DNA from: an uncultured Alistipes sp.
GTDB lineage: Bacteria > Bacteroidota > Bacteroidia > Bacteroidales > Rikenellaceae
Assembly (NCBI GenBank): GCA_959604655.1
Contig: CAUHCL010000082.1
Coordinates: 1 to 9,547 of the forward strand
DNA: 9,547 nt
Direction: 5' to 3'
The notes beneath the pieces were generated by a model. The model ran no database searches. It saw nothing but the letters and a program-made list of their open reading frames with translations, and was not told where the DNA came from. Positions 1 to 6,296 of this stretch are shown here, in pieces (position 1 is the first letter of the stretch; the number at the start of each line of letters is the position of its first letter). Both the position numbers and the translations under genes were made by a program.

Positions 1-49
1 TATCTTCGGCGGCTCGCGCAAAGCGCGACCCCCGCAGCCGCCGAAGATA
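1..49. repeat. Nested palindromic repeat, left copy
   Basis: A 13-bp perfect outer stem (1-13 with 37-49; left arm TATCTTCGGCGGC) encloses an inner hairpin TCGCGC-AAA-GCGCGA at 14-28 and a linker CCCCCGCA at 29-36. It lies 38 bp beyond the comF stop codon. The same architecture is found inverted at 9482-9532 with the same 8-nt linker (as its reverse complement) and compensated stem changes, so this is a dispersed structured repeat and not a chance palindrome. It could help end the priA-comF transcript, but there is no U-run. The element may extend beyond the window start. Confidence 0.8.
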
Positions 50-87
50 AATGTCACACAGCCCCGCCATCGAACAGCAGGAAAATA

Positions 88-807
88 TCACGGCTCGGGG
101 CCTGCGCTGCGGCGCGTGGCGGCCAGGACAGCCACGCTCAGCCTAACGTCGGGAACGGCATCGATTATGGCGCGGCCCAGCGACATGACGGTCGCGCCCG
201 TGGTCAGCACGTCGTCGACCAGCAGCAGATGACGCCCCGCAAGGGCCTCGGGGCGGCGGACGGAGAAGATGCCCTCCACGTTGTCCCACCTCCCGTGCGC
301 CGACTGCGACGTCTGGCTGCGGTTGTGGCGGTGACGGCACACGCTGTCGCGGTCGACGCCTATGCCGAGCTCGCGCGCGATGCCCTCGGCCACGTACTCC
401 GCCTGATTGTATCCGCGTCCGAGCAGACGGCGGTAGTGCAGCGGCACGGGAACGGCCGTGTCCACGCCGTCGTAGAGGCCCGATTCCCTTAAGAGAACGC
501 CGTACATGCGCCCCAGCGAATACGCCGTGCGCCACTCGCCGCGATACTTGAACCTGTGCACGGCCTCGCGCCACGGACTCCCCTCCACATACCACAGAAA
601 TGCCGAGACGCGCTCGACGGGCAGCAATCCCCAGAACCTCTGCTCCAGGCCGTTGCCCGCCTCGCTCCACAGCCCCGTGAACGGTGCAGTGAGCTCGCAC
701 CGCGTGCAGATCGTGCGGCCGCGCAGCGGAGTACCTCCGCACACGGGGCACCGTCGCGGAAAGAGCAGCGACACGGCGTCGGCGAGCATGTCACTGAACG
801 TCGACAT
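88..807 (-). CDS. comF: ComF family phosphoribosyltransferase-like protein
   Basis: This 239-residue cytoplasmic protein has the ComF architecture. An N-terminal zinc-finger-like part carries CPVC (C20, C23) and CTRC (C34, C37). It is followed by a type I phosphoribosyltransferase fold with the family stretch VPVPLHYRRLLGRGYNQAE (about 119-137) and the PRPP-binding loop VDDVLTTGAT (197-206). ComF is needed for DNA uptake in naturally competent bacteria, where it works with the helicase machinery on incoming single strands; in Bacteroidetes the role is not established, and a PRPP-dependent reaction has not been shown. The start at 807 overlaps the priA end by 17 nt. A second in-frame ATG at 787-789 lies one base after the priA stop and would remove six residues; neither start has a Shine-Dalgarno sequence. 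The gene is almost certainly co-transcribed with priA. Family assignment is firm; role is inferred. Confidence 0.93.
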   Translation of the reverse strand: MSTFSDMLADAVSLLFPRRCPVCGGTPLRGRTICTRCELTAPFTGLWSEAGNGLEQRFWGLLPVERVSAFLWYVEGSPWREAVHRFKYRGEWRTAYSLGRMYGVLLRESGLYDGVDTAVPVPLHYRRLLGRGYNQAEYVAEGIARELGIGVDRDSVCRHRHNRSQTSQSAHGRWDNVEGIFSVRRPEALAGRHLLLVDDVLTTGATVMSLGRAIIDAVPDVRLSVAVLAATRRSAGPEP

Positions 808-3055
808 CGATCGCCACGTTAAGATGTTTGCCGTCGGGGCCCTCCGCCGCCTCGGCCAGCGCCTCGCGCAGCAGTCCGCGAGCCCGCGACATAGGGCGTC
901 CGTTCTCGATCTTGAGCAGGATGTGCAGTATGTAGAGGCCCCTTATGCGGTCGACGGGCGGCGCCACGGGTCCTATGACGCGGCGTCCGAAGCGCCCGCG
1001 CAGCAGTTCGGCGAGCATCGCCGCCGTGCGACGCAGGCGGGCGGGGTCGTCGTCGCGCATGGTGAGGCGGATAAGACGCGAATAGGGCGGATAGCTGAAG
1101 GCATGGCGCTCGGCCAGCTCGTCGCGCGCCATCGAGTCGTAGTCGCCCCGCTCCACGCGGCGGATCACGGGGTTGTCGGGCTCGGCGGTCTGTATCACCA
1201 CGAGCCCCTCGGCGGCGCGGCGTCCCGCGCGTCCCGCCACCTGGGTCATAAGCTGGAAAGCGCGCTCCGACGAGCGGAAATCGGGGCTGTTGAGCAGGTT
1301 GTCGGCATTGAGGATCCCCACCACCGACACGCGGCCGAAATCGAACCCTTTGCTCACCATCTGCGTGCCGACCAGTATGTCGGTCTCGCCGCACTCGAAG
1401 CTGCGTATTATGCGGTTGTAGGCGCTCTCGGAGGTGGATGTGTCGCGGTCGAGGCGCGCCACGCGGGCGTCGGGAAACAGCTCGGCTATGCGTTCCTCCA
1501 CGCGTTCGGTGCCGAAGCCCATCGGCGAGGGGTCGGCCGCCCGGCACTGCGGACACTGCCGCGGCACCGCGGCAGTGTAGCCGCAGTAGTGGCACTCCAT
1601 CCTCTCGGCGGTGCGGTGCCACGTGAGGGTCACGTTGCAGTGGGGGCAGCGCATGGTCCATCCGCACTCGCGGCACGACACGAAGGGCGAGAATCCGCGG
1701 CGGTTCTGGAAGAGTATCGTCTGCTCGCCTCGGTCGAGAGCCTCGCCGATGGCGGCGAGCAGGGTGTGGTTGAAGTGCCCCTTGCGCTCGCCGCGCTTCA
1801 CGGCGCGCACCGTGTCGGAGACCGCTATGCGGGGCGGGACGGCATCGCCGTAACGCTCCGTCAGTACCGAATATCCGTACTTGCCCCACAGCGCGTTGGC
1901 GTAGCTCTCCAGCGCGGGGGTGGCGCTGCCGAGCAGGGTGTGCCCGCCGCAGAGCGACGCCAGCACCGCGGCGCAGTCGCGGGCGTTGTAGCGCGGGGCG
2001 GTGTCGCTCTGCTTGTAACCCGCGTCGTGTTCTTCGTCGACGACGATCAGCTTCAGCTTCCCGAGCGGCAGGAACAGCGCCGAGCGCGCTCCCACGACCA
2101 GCTCGCCGCCGTCGCTGCGCAGCAGGCGCATGTAGGTCTCCATGCGGCGCAGATTGGTGAGCTTGGAGTGGTACGACGTGACGCGGCTGCCGAACACGCG
2201 CTCCATGCGCTCGATGAGCTGCGAGGTGAGGGCTATCTCGGGCACCAGCAGCAGCACGTCGCCGCCGCGGGCCAGAGTCTCGGCTATGAGGGTCATGTAG
2301 ATCTCGGTCTTGCCCGAGCCCGTGATACCGTGCAACAGATGCACCGCCTTGCCGTCGCGCCACGAGGCGCGTATCTCGTCGGCCGCGCGCTGCTGGGCGG
2401 GCGTCAGACGCGGAGTGTCGAATGCTATGTTCGACGGGCGCTCCACGCACCGCTCGCGCTCCGTGACGGTTATGTACCCCGCCTTGCGCAGGGCGGCCAA
2501 CTGCGCCGCATCGAAGGGCAGCAGACGCCGCGGGATCTCGCCGTCGGCGGTGAGCGCCGCGGGATCCCACGCCGAAAGGGTCTCCAGCGCCTCGCAACGG
2601 CGCGGGGCTCGGCGGCGTATGCGGTCGCACTCGGCGCGCAGGGTGTCCGCATCGCGCCAAGGCTCGGCCAAAGCTATGTAAGGTGCGGTGCGGGGGCGGA
2701 ACTCGTCGGCCGCGAACTCCTCGTACGACGCTCCCTGCGGCTTGGCGAGCGCAGGCAGCGCCACGCGCATCACCTCGCCGAGCGACGACATGTAGTACTC
2801 GGCTATCCACTCCCAGAAACGCATCTGCGCCCCGTTTAGCAGCGGACGGTCGTAGAGCCGCCGCACTATGGGCTTTATGCGCGCCACGGCTGGCGCTTCG
2901 GAGTGCAGGCGCCACACGATGCCCGTATAGAAGTTGTGACGGCCGAACTGCACCACCACGGCGTCGCCGCACCGCACCTCGTCGCGCAGCGCGTCGGGCA
3001 CGGAGTAACAGTAGGCGGGCTGCGCCAGAGGCAGCACTATGTCGGCATAGAGCAT
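791..3055 (-). CDS. priA: Primosomal protein N', replication restart helicase PriA
   Basis: PriA recognises stalled or repaired forks, remodels them as a 3'-5' superfamily 2 helicase and starts reloading of the replicative helicase. The 754-residue length suits the family (E. coli about 732). Visible features in order: N-terminal 3'-end-binding domain (about 1-100, beginning MLYADIVLPL), Walker A GITGSGKT (243-250), DEEH box (340-343), motif III GSATP (376-380), a zinc-binding insert with eight cysteines (461, 464, 470, 473, 488, 491, 501, 504), motif V region GTQMVSKGFDF (563-573), motif VI QVAGRAGR (605-612) and a C-terminal domain. The sequence around NADNLLNSPDFRS is typical of Bacteroidetes PriA. 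All key residues are present. The start at 3055 gives the standard N-terminus. It is the first gene of an operon with comF, with a promoter at 3085-3117. Confidence 0.97.
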   Translation of the reverse strand: MLYADIVLPLAQPAYCYSVPDALRDEVRCGDAVVVQFGRHNFYTGIVWRLHSEAPAVARIKPIVRRLYDRPLLNGAQMRFWEWIAEYYMSSLGEVMRVALPALAKPQGASYEEFAADEFRPRTAPYIALAEPWRDADTLRAECDRIRRRAPRRCEALETLSAWDPAALTADGEIPRRLLPFDAAQLAALRKAGYITVTERERCVERPSNIAFDTPRLTPAQQRAADEIRASWRDGKAVHLLHGITGSGKTEIYMTLIAETLARGGDVLLLVPEIALTSQLIERMERVFGSRVTSYHSKLTNLRRMETYMRLLRSDGGELVVGARSALFLPLGKLKLIVVDEEHDAGYKQSDTAPRYNARDCAAVLASLCGGHTLLGSATPALESYANALWGKYGYSVLTERYGDAVPPRIAVSDTVRAVKRGERKGHFNHTLLAAIGEALDRGEQTILFQNRRGFSPFVSCRECGWTMRCPHCNVTLTWHRTAERMECHYCGYTAAVPRQCPQCRAADPSPMGFGTERVEERIAELFPDARVARLDRDTSTSESAYNRIIRSFECGETDILVGTQMVSKGFDFGRVSVVGILNADNLLNSPDFRSSERAFQLMTQVAGRAGRRAAEGLVVIQTAEPDNPVIRRVERGDYDSMARDELAERHAFSYPPYSRLIRLTMRDDDPARLRRTAAMLAELLRGRFGRRVIGPVAPPVDRIRGLYILHILLKIENGRPMSRARGLLREALAEAAEGPDGKHLNVAIDVDVQ

Positions 3056-3084
3056 GGCAGCGATCGGAAACGTTTAATGCGAAG

Positions 3085-3117
3085 TAAAGGTACGAAATTA
3101 TTCGGCACACCCGCAAA
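3085..3117 (-). promoter_or_regulatory. Probable priA promoter (Bacteroidetes type)
   Basis: On the minus strand TTTG (3117-3114) is followed after 21 nt by TACCTTTA (3092-3085). This matches the Bacteroidetes primary-sigma pattern TTTG / TAnnTTTG in 11 of the 12 bases compared (counting n as free), with the usual 19-21-nt spacing. The start of transcription would be near 3078-3080, leaving a leader of about 25 nt before the priA ATG. The promoter diverges from that of the radical SAM gene. Confidence 0.65.
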
Positions 3118-3122
3118 AAGGC

Positions 3123-3153
3123 TTTCGAAATAGCGATTGTTTGGCTACATTTG
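3123..3153 (+). promoter_or_regulatory. Probable promoter of the radical SAM gene
   Basis: TTTC (3123-3126, one mismatch to TTTG) is followed after 19 nt by TACATTTG (3146-3153), a full match to TAnnTTTG. Transcription would start near 3159, giving a leader of about 55 nt. It is back-to-back with the priA promoter inside a 159-bp gap. It lies inside a 26-codon upstream extension of the reading frame, which argues for the downstream start at 3215. Confidence 0.6.
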
Positions 3154-3214
3154 CGGGTGCGCAGGGCGGCCCGAAGCCGCGCCCTCGGCATATATCTTTC
3201 CAAAACGACGAAGC

Positions 3215-4162
3215 ATGACTTACCCGTGGGGCGACGAACGCCGATTCAACAGCTATGCCGCATATTTCCGCCGCATGTTCGGCCACCGCATGCAGAAGGT
3301 GACCGTCAATGCGGGCTTCACCTGTCCCAACCGCGACGGCACGGTGGGCCGCGGCGGCTGCACCTTCTGCGACAACGCCGCATTCACCCCCTCGTACTGC
3401 ACGCCCGAGAAGAGCATCACCCGACAGATCGACGAGGGCATAGAGTTCCACCGCCGCCGATACCGCACCGCGCAGCGCTATCTGGCCTATTTCCAGTCCT
3501 ATTCCAACACCTATGCGCCTCTGGAGCGGCTGCGCGAGTGTTACGACGAGGCGCTGGCCCATCCCGAGGTGGCAGGCATAGCGGTGGGCACCCGCCCCGA
3601 CTGCGTGGACGAACGCAAGCTCGACTACTTCGCCGATCTGGCACGCCGCAAATACGTGGCCATAGAGTACGGCGTGGAGTCGACATACGACGCCACCCTG
3701 CGCCGCATCAACCGCGGCCACGACTTCGCCGCCGCATGCCGCGCGGTGCGTCTCACGGCCGAACGGGGCATACATGTCGGCGCGCACTTCATCCTCGGCC
3801 TGCCCGACGAGAGCGACGAGATGATGATCGCGCAGACCGAGCGCATAAACGCGCTGCCGCTCGACACGGTGAAGTTCCACCAGTTGCAACTCTTCCGCGG
3901 CACGCCGCTCGCCGACGAGTACGACGCCCATCCCGAGCGGTTCCGATTCCGCAGCGTCGACGAGTATCTCGATCTGTTCGTCGAGATACTGCGCCGCCTG
4001 CGTCCCGACATCGTGGTGGAACGCTTCGCGGGCGAGGCGCCTCCGCGCTACCACCACACCGAGGGCTGGGGCATGATCCGCAACGAGACCCTGATGGCCA
4101 TGCTCGACCGCAAGCTGGAGAGCTGCCAAGCCTGCCAGGGTGACCTGCTAGGCACGGAGTGA
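3215..4162 (+). CDS. TIGR01212 family (YhcC-like) radical SAM protein
   Basis: This 315-residue protein resembles E. coli YhcC, a radical SAM family related to Elp3 whose substrate is not established. The iron-sulfur cysteines are in the family stretch CPNRDGTVGRGGCTFC (C37, C49, C52). The 11-residue first spacing, instead of the common three, is normal for this family. Further conserved parts are YLAYFQSYSNTY (89-100), GTRPDC (125-130), LRRINRGHDFA (162-172) and FILGLPDES (192-200). An in-frame ATG at 3137 would add 26 residues, but that part is unlike the family, begins at or before the predicted transcription start, and the family normally begins close to the MTYPWGDERRF start chosen here. 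No Shine-Dalgarno is seen. Single-gene unit converging on pth. Family is sure; function unknown. Confidence 0.93.
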   Translation: MTYPWGDERRFNSYAAYFRRMFGHRMQKVTVNAGFTCPNRDGTVGRGGCTFCDNAAFTPSYCTPEKSITRQIDEGIEFHRRRYRTAQRYLAYFQSYSNTYAPLERLRECYDEALAHPEVAGIAVGTRPDCVDERKLDYFADLARRKYVAIEYGVESTYDATLRRINRGHDFAAACRAVRLTAERGIHVGAHFILGLPDESDEMMIAQTERINALPLDTVKFHQLQLFRGTPLADEYDAHPERFRFRSVDEYLDLFVEILRRLRPDIVVERFAGEAPPRYHHTEGWGMIRNETLMAMLDRKLESCQACQGDLLGTE

Positions 4163-4169
4163 ACGCGAA

Positions 4170-4205
4170 GCGGCCGCCGCACCCTGTCCGAGGTGCGACG
4201 GCCGC
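4170..4205. terminator. GC-rich hairpin between converging genes
   Basis: Arms 4170-4183 and 4192-4205 form a 14-bp stem around an 8-nt loop. In plus-strand RNA one pair is an A-C mismatch (4177/4198). In minus-strand RNA the same position becomes a G-U wobble, so the stem is continuous for the rplY-pth transcript. It starts 8 nt after the radical SAM stop and lies 19 nt beyond the pth stop. There is no U-run on either side, so it may be an RNA 3'-end stabiliser and not a classical intrinsic terminator. Confidence 0.55.
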
Positions 4206-4224
4206 AGAGTCTTCAGACGCCGTA

Positions 4225-4788
4225 TCAACGTTTGTTGAATGTATTCATAGTCAAATCGGGGCCGACCGTCGCGAACGACAGCACGGCGTCGCCGAAGATC
4301 TTCAGACGCTCGGGCATGGCCGCACGTTCGTCGGCCGACCACTCGCCCAGCACGTAATCGACCTGCATGCCGCGCGCGAAATCGCCGCCTATGCCGAAGC
4401 GCATGCGCGCCCAGTCCTCGCGGCCCAGCAGCTCCGCGATGTTTTTCAACCCGTTGTGTCCGCCCGCACTGCCCTTCTTGCGCATGCGCAGGGTGCCGAA
4501 CGGCAGGGCTATGTCGTCGGATATGACGAGCAGATTCTCGATCGGAATCTTCTCCTGCTCCATCCAGTAACGCACCGCCTTGCCCGACAGATTCATATAG
4601 GTGGAGGGCTTGAGCAGTATAATCGTACGCCCCTTGTGGCGCAGCGTGGCCACCGCACCGTAACGGTCGGCCTTAAAAGAGACGTTGGATGCCTCTGCCA
4701 AGGCATCCAACACTCTGAATCCTATGTTGTGACGGGTATCGGCGTATTCGGCGCCGATGTTGCCCAGTCCCGCAACGAGGTATTTCAT
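4225..4788 (-). CDS. pth: Peptidyl-tRNA hydrolase
   Basis: Pth cleaves the ester bond of peptidyl-tRNAs that drop off ribosomes, freeing tRNA in the cytoplasm; it is usually essential. The 187-residue length is standard (about 190). Catalytic and binding residues are all present: N10 in GLGN, catalytic H20 in TRHNIG, N66 in KPSTYMNLSG, D91 in SDDIALPFG and N112 in GGHNGL. The start at 4788 gives the canonical MKYLVAGLGN N-terminus. It lies 20 bp downstream of the L25 gene on the same strand, the ctc/rplY-pth arrangement conserved in many bacteria, and has no promoter of its own that I can see. Confidence 0.97.
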   Translation of the reverse strand: MKYLVAGLGNIGAEYADTRHNIGFRVLDALAEASNVSFKADRYGAVATLRHKGRTIILLKPSTYMNLSGKAVRYWMEQEKIPIENLLVISDDIALPFGTLRMRKKGSAGGHNGLKNIAELLGREDWARMRFGIGGDFARGMQVDYVLGEWSADERAAMPERLKIFGDAVLSFATVGPDLTMNTFNKR

Positions 4789-4808
4789 TCGCAGAACGAT
4801 TTATGCGC

Positions 4809-5369
4809 TTACTGCTGGGCGCGCGAAGCACGCGTCACGCGAACGGCGCAGACTGCGGTGGTCGCGGGAGTCACGAAAGTCAGGTTCTCCTGCTTCAGAT
4901 CGCCTACGAAGATGGTCTGGCCTACCTGCAACGGGGTAACGTCCACTACGATCTCGTCGGGAAGCTGATCCACCATGGCCTTGACCATGAGCTTGCGGGC
5001 CGACAGAGCCAGCTTACCGCCGACCTTAACGCCCTCGGCGGTACCCGACAGACGTACGGGGATAGAGATAGCTACGGGCTTGCCCTCCTGCACGCGGTAG
5101 AAGTCGATGTGGAGAATCTGCTCGCGGACGGGGTGGAACTGCACCTCGCGCATAACGGCCTTCTCGACCTTGCCGTCGATGTTCAGCTCGACGATGTAAG
5201 AGTTGGGGGTGTAGATCAGGGGCTTCACCTCCTTGGCGTCGACGGTGAACGCGATCTCCTCGCTGCCGCCATAGATTACACACGGGATAAGACCCTCGCG
5301 ACGGAAAGCCTTGGCAGCCTTCTTGCCGAAATCGGCACGCTTGACTGCTTTCAATTCGATGGTTTTCAT
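4809..5369 (-). CDS. rplY: 50S ribosomal protein L25/general stress protein Ctc
   Basis: L25 binds 5S rRNA in the large subunit. This is the long (Ctc/TL5) form: an N-terminal 5S-rRNA-binding beta-barrel (about 1-90, starting MKTIELKAVKRADFGKKAAK, with RREGLIPCVIYG at 23-34 and FHPVREQILHIDFYRV at about 78-93), followed by the C-terminal TL5 domain (about 95-180, with SARKLMVKAMVDQLPDEIVVDV). Length 186 fits the two-domain form. The short RASRAQQ tail is not a recognisable domain. The start at 5369 follows an A-rich leader typical of Bacteroidetes. First gene of the rplY-pth unit, driven by the promoter at 5519-5550. In Bacillus the ctc homologue is stress-induced; nothing here shows that. 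Confidence 0.95.
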   Translation of the reverse strand: MKTIELKAVKRADFGKKAAKAFRREGLIPCVIYGGSEEIAFTVDAKEVKPLIYTPNSYIVELNIDGKVEKAVMREVQFHPVREQILHIDFYRVQEGKPVAISIPVRLSGTAEGVKVGGKLALSARKLMVKAMVDQLPDEIVVDVTPLQVGQTIFVGDLKQENLTFVTPATTAVCAVRVTRASRAQQ

Positions 5370-5513
5370 TGTAATAAACTGTTTTTTGTTACTGCGGCAT
5401 TACTCAAGAGGCCCTCGCCCGCCTGTCGTGCCGCGCATGCCCTCCGCGGAGAATCCGCCTCGGCCGCACCGACCCGCATGACGAAGCGTTGCCGCTCCCA
5501 TTATGCCTGAATC
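5370..5513 (-). other. Long 5' leader of rplY-pth mRNA
   Basis: If transcription starts near 5513, as the promoter at 5519-5550 predicts, the L25 message carries an untranslated leader of about 140 nt. Most of it is GC-rich with a small hairpin GCGGA-GAA-TCCGC (5446-5458), and the last 30 nt before the ATG are A-rich. No known ribosomal-protein leader or riboswitch was recognised. It may simply be non-conserved sequence. Confidence 0.4.
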
Positions 5514-5518
5514 GGGTG

Positions 5519-5550
5519 CAAAGATAACGCTTGATTATTTATAAATCAAA
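5519..5550 (-). promoter_or_regulatory. Promoter of rplY-pth (Bacteroidetes type)
   Basis: On the minus strand TTTG (5550-5547) and TATCTTTG (5526-5519) are separated by 20 nt. Both elements match the Bacteroidetes consensus TTTG / TAnnTTTG exactly, in an A/T-rich pocket (5529-5556) of otherwise GC-rich DNA. This is the best promoter match in the window. Confidence 0.75.
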
Positions 5551-5623
5551 TTTTTCCGCATGTTTCGACAAACGGTCCGCCGTTCGCGGGGGGGGCGCTC
5601 GGTTCGGAAGTATGACGTATTTT

Positions 5624-5677
5624 GTTTTCGGGCCGCGGTCTGCGGAGAGCTGCGGCCCGCGCAGTCCTTCGGACTGC
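5624..5677 (+). repeat. Two-hairpin repeat, copy 1 (short form)
   Basis: Stem A pairs CGGGCCGC (5629-5636) with GCGGCCCG (5652-5659). It is followed directly by hairpin B, GCAGTCC-TTC-GGACTGC (5661-5677), then an A/T-rich tail. Positions 5624-5647 match the reverse complement of 6057-6080 at 23 of 24 bases, and 5649-5677 matches copy 3 apart from compensated bases and the loop. It looks like a shortened version of copy 3. Confidence 0.8.
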
Positions 5678-5696
5678 AAATACTTTATATGTTATT

Positions 5697-5723
5697 TCCA
5701 CCTTTTGTCACCCAAAAGGTGGA
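5697..5723. repeat. Stem-loop (11-bp perfect inverted repeat)
   Basis: Arms 5697-5707 and 5713-5723 (TCCACCTTTTG with CAAAAGGTGGA) enclose the 5-nt loop TCACC. The T/A-containing stem differs from the GC-rich repeats around it. It could act as a terminator or cruciform, but no following U-run is present on the plus strand. Function unknown. Confidence 0.6.
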
Positions 5724-5745
5724 GCCAACCGACACCAAGCCGAGA

Positions 5746-5768
5746 GCAATCATGCTTGCATGAATTGC
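5746..5768. repeat. Short stem-loop with one bulged base
   Basis: GCAATCATG (5746-5754) pairs with CATG-A-ATTGC (5759-5768) around loop CTTG, leaving a single bulged A. It lies 22 bp from the stem-loop ending at 5723, in a segment bounded by the two-hairpin repeats. No function can be assigned. Confidence 0.45.
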
Positions 5769-5868
5769 CGAGGCGCGAAGGAGGAAAACAAACGCAGTGC
5801 CGTTAAAATGTGCCGCCCTTTGTCCGAAATCGCTTCTGCCGCGGGTTAGGCTGACGCGTGTGTATTTT

Positions 5869-5960
5869 GCGGTTCTTCGAACCGCGCAGTTCGCCGCCGC
5901 CCCACCGCGGCGGACTGCAACTCGCCGATGGCTCGCGCATGTCCTCCGCCGTCGGCGAAC
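5869..5960 (-). repeat. Two-hairpin repeat, copy 2
   Basis: Read on the minus strand: an outer 8-bp stem (5960-5953 with 5896-5889), then hairpin B GCGGTTC-GAA-GAACCGC (5885-5869), then a tail AAAATAC. Inside, 5886-5897 can instead pair with 5907-5918 as 12 bp including one wobble, so two stems compete. The short-loop hairpin, its position and its A/T-rich tail match copies 1 and 3 although the stem bases differ. Confidence 0.65.
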
Positions 5961-5981
5961 AGCACTCCAAAAAACAAAAAT

Positions 5982-6080
5982 ACAGTCCGTAGGACTGTGC
6001 GGGCCGCAGCCTTCGCCCCGCGGAGGCCCGCAACTCACTTTACGTTCGTCTGCGTCCTCCGCAGGCCGCGGCCCGAAAAC
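5982..6080 (-). repeat. Two-hairpin repeat, copy 3 (long form)
   Basis: On the minus strand: a head shared with copy 1 (6080-6057), an outer stem (6075-6068 with 6007-6000), an inner alternative stem GCGGGCC/GGCCCGC (6031-6025 with 6005-5999), hairpin B ACAGTCC-TAC-GGACTGT (5998-5982), and an A/T-rich tail. The roughly 45 nt between the head and the distal stem arm are absent from copy 1. Confidence 0.8.
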
Positions 6081-6225
6081 TTTCCAATTACGACCCTCCC
6101 CGTCCGCGAACAGCAACTGCATTCGCATCTGTGTGCCCTCCGCATGCTGTCGCCCGAACATCGGCGCAGCACCGTTACCTTCGGCTGGCGCGGGGGATTT
6201 TGCGGCGGGAAGGTTGAAATTTTGC

Positions 6226-6264
6226 TGTTATTCGGATAACAATAAGGAATAAGCATTATATTTG
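6226..6264 (+). promoter_or_regulatory. Probable mdh promoter with overlapping dyad
   Basis: TATATTTG (6257-6264) matches the Bacteroidetes -7 element fully. The best upstream element is TTCG (6231-6234) at a 22-nt spacing, which is a weak -33 match. A perfect 6-bp dyad TGTTAT-TCGG-ATAACA (6226-6241) overlies the -33 region and could be an operator. Transcription would start near 6270, giving a short A-rich leader (about 27 nt) before the mdh ATG, suited to strong expression without a Shine-Dalgarno. Confidence 0.6.
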
Positions 6265-6296
6265 CAGCGGAAAACAAATATAAAAAACACTGAGTT

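Larger units (their letters stand above)
5551..6225. other. Gene-free intergenic region rich in hairpins
   Basis: No credible protein gene is present. Open frames of up to about 158 codons exist on both strands (for example 5685-6161 minus and 5797-6252 plus), but their predicted proteins are Arg/Cys/Pro/Ser-rich, run straight through the hairpin repeats and show no domain. The stretch holds three copies of a two-hairpin repeat (5624-5677, 5869-5960, 5982-6080) and two further stem-loops (5697-5723 and 5746-5768). From 6081 to 6225 I see nothing definite. The 5678-5868 part resembles, from memory, intergenic sequence that recurs in Alistipes-type genomes, often mis-annotated as hypothetical proteins; this is unverified. 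Confidence 0.7.

Noticed and set aside
506..2839. Plus-strand open frame of 777 codons across comF and priA
   Set aside because: Antisense shadow of priA and comF in GC-rich DNA; low-complexity Ala/Arg/Gly/His-rich translation with no domain, while the minus strand encodes a complete PriA.
819..3203. Minus-strand open frame of 794 codons out of frame with priA
   Set aside because: Arg/Ala-rich frame shadow of priA with no recognisable motif.
3137..3214. Upstream ATG adding 26 residues to the radical SAM protein
   Set aside because: The extra part lies across the probable promoter and is unlike the family N-terminus; the ATG at 3215 fits better.
3098..4129. Minus-strand open frame of 343 codons opposite the radical SAM gene
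   Set aside because: Antisense to a complete radical SAM protein with all cluster cysteines; translation has no family features.
5588..5595. Run of eight G residues
   Set aside because: Possible slippage tract, but it lies in non-coding DNA with no gene whose frame or promoter spacing it could switch.
5624..6080. CRISPR array
   Set aside because: The repeated units are inverted hairpins of unequal length and spacing, not direct repeats with uniform spacers, and no cas gene is nearby.
5685..6252. Overlapping small open frames on both strands (158 and 151 codons) in the intergenic region
   Set aside because: Arg/Pro/Cys-rich, pass through hairpin repeats, lack a promoter or leader suited to them, and show no domain; better explained as repeat DNA.
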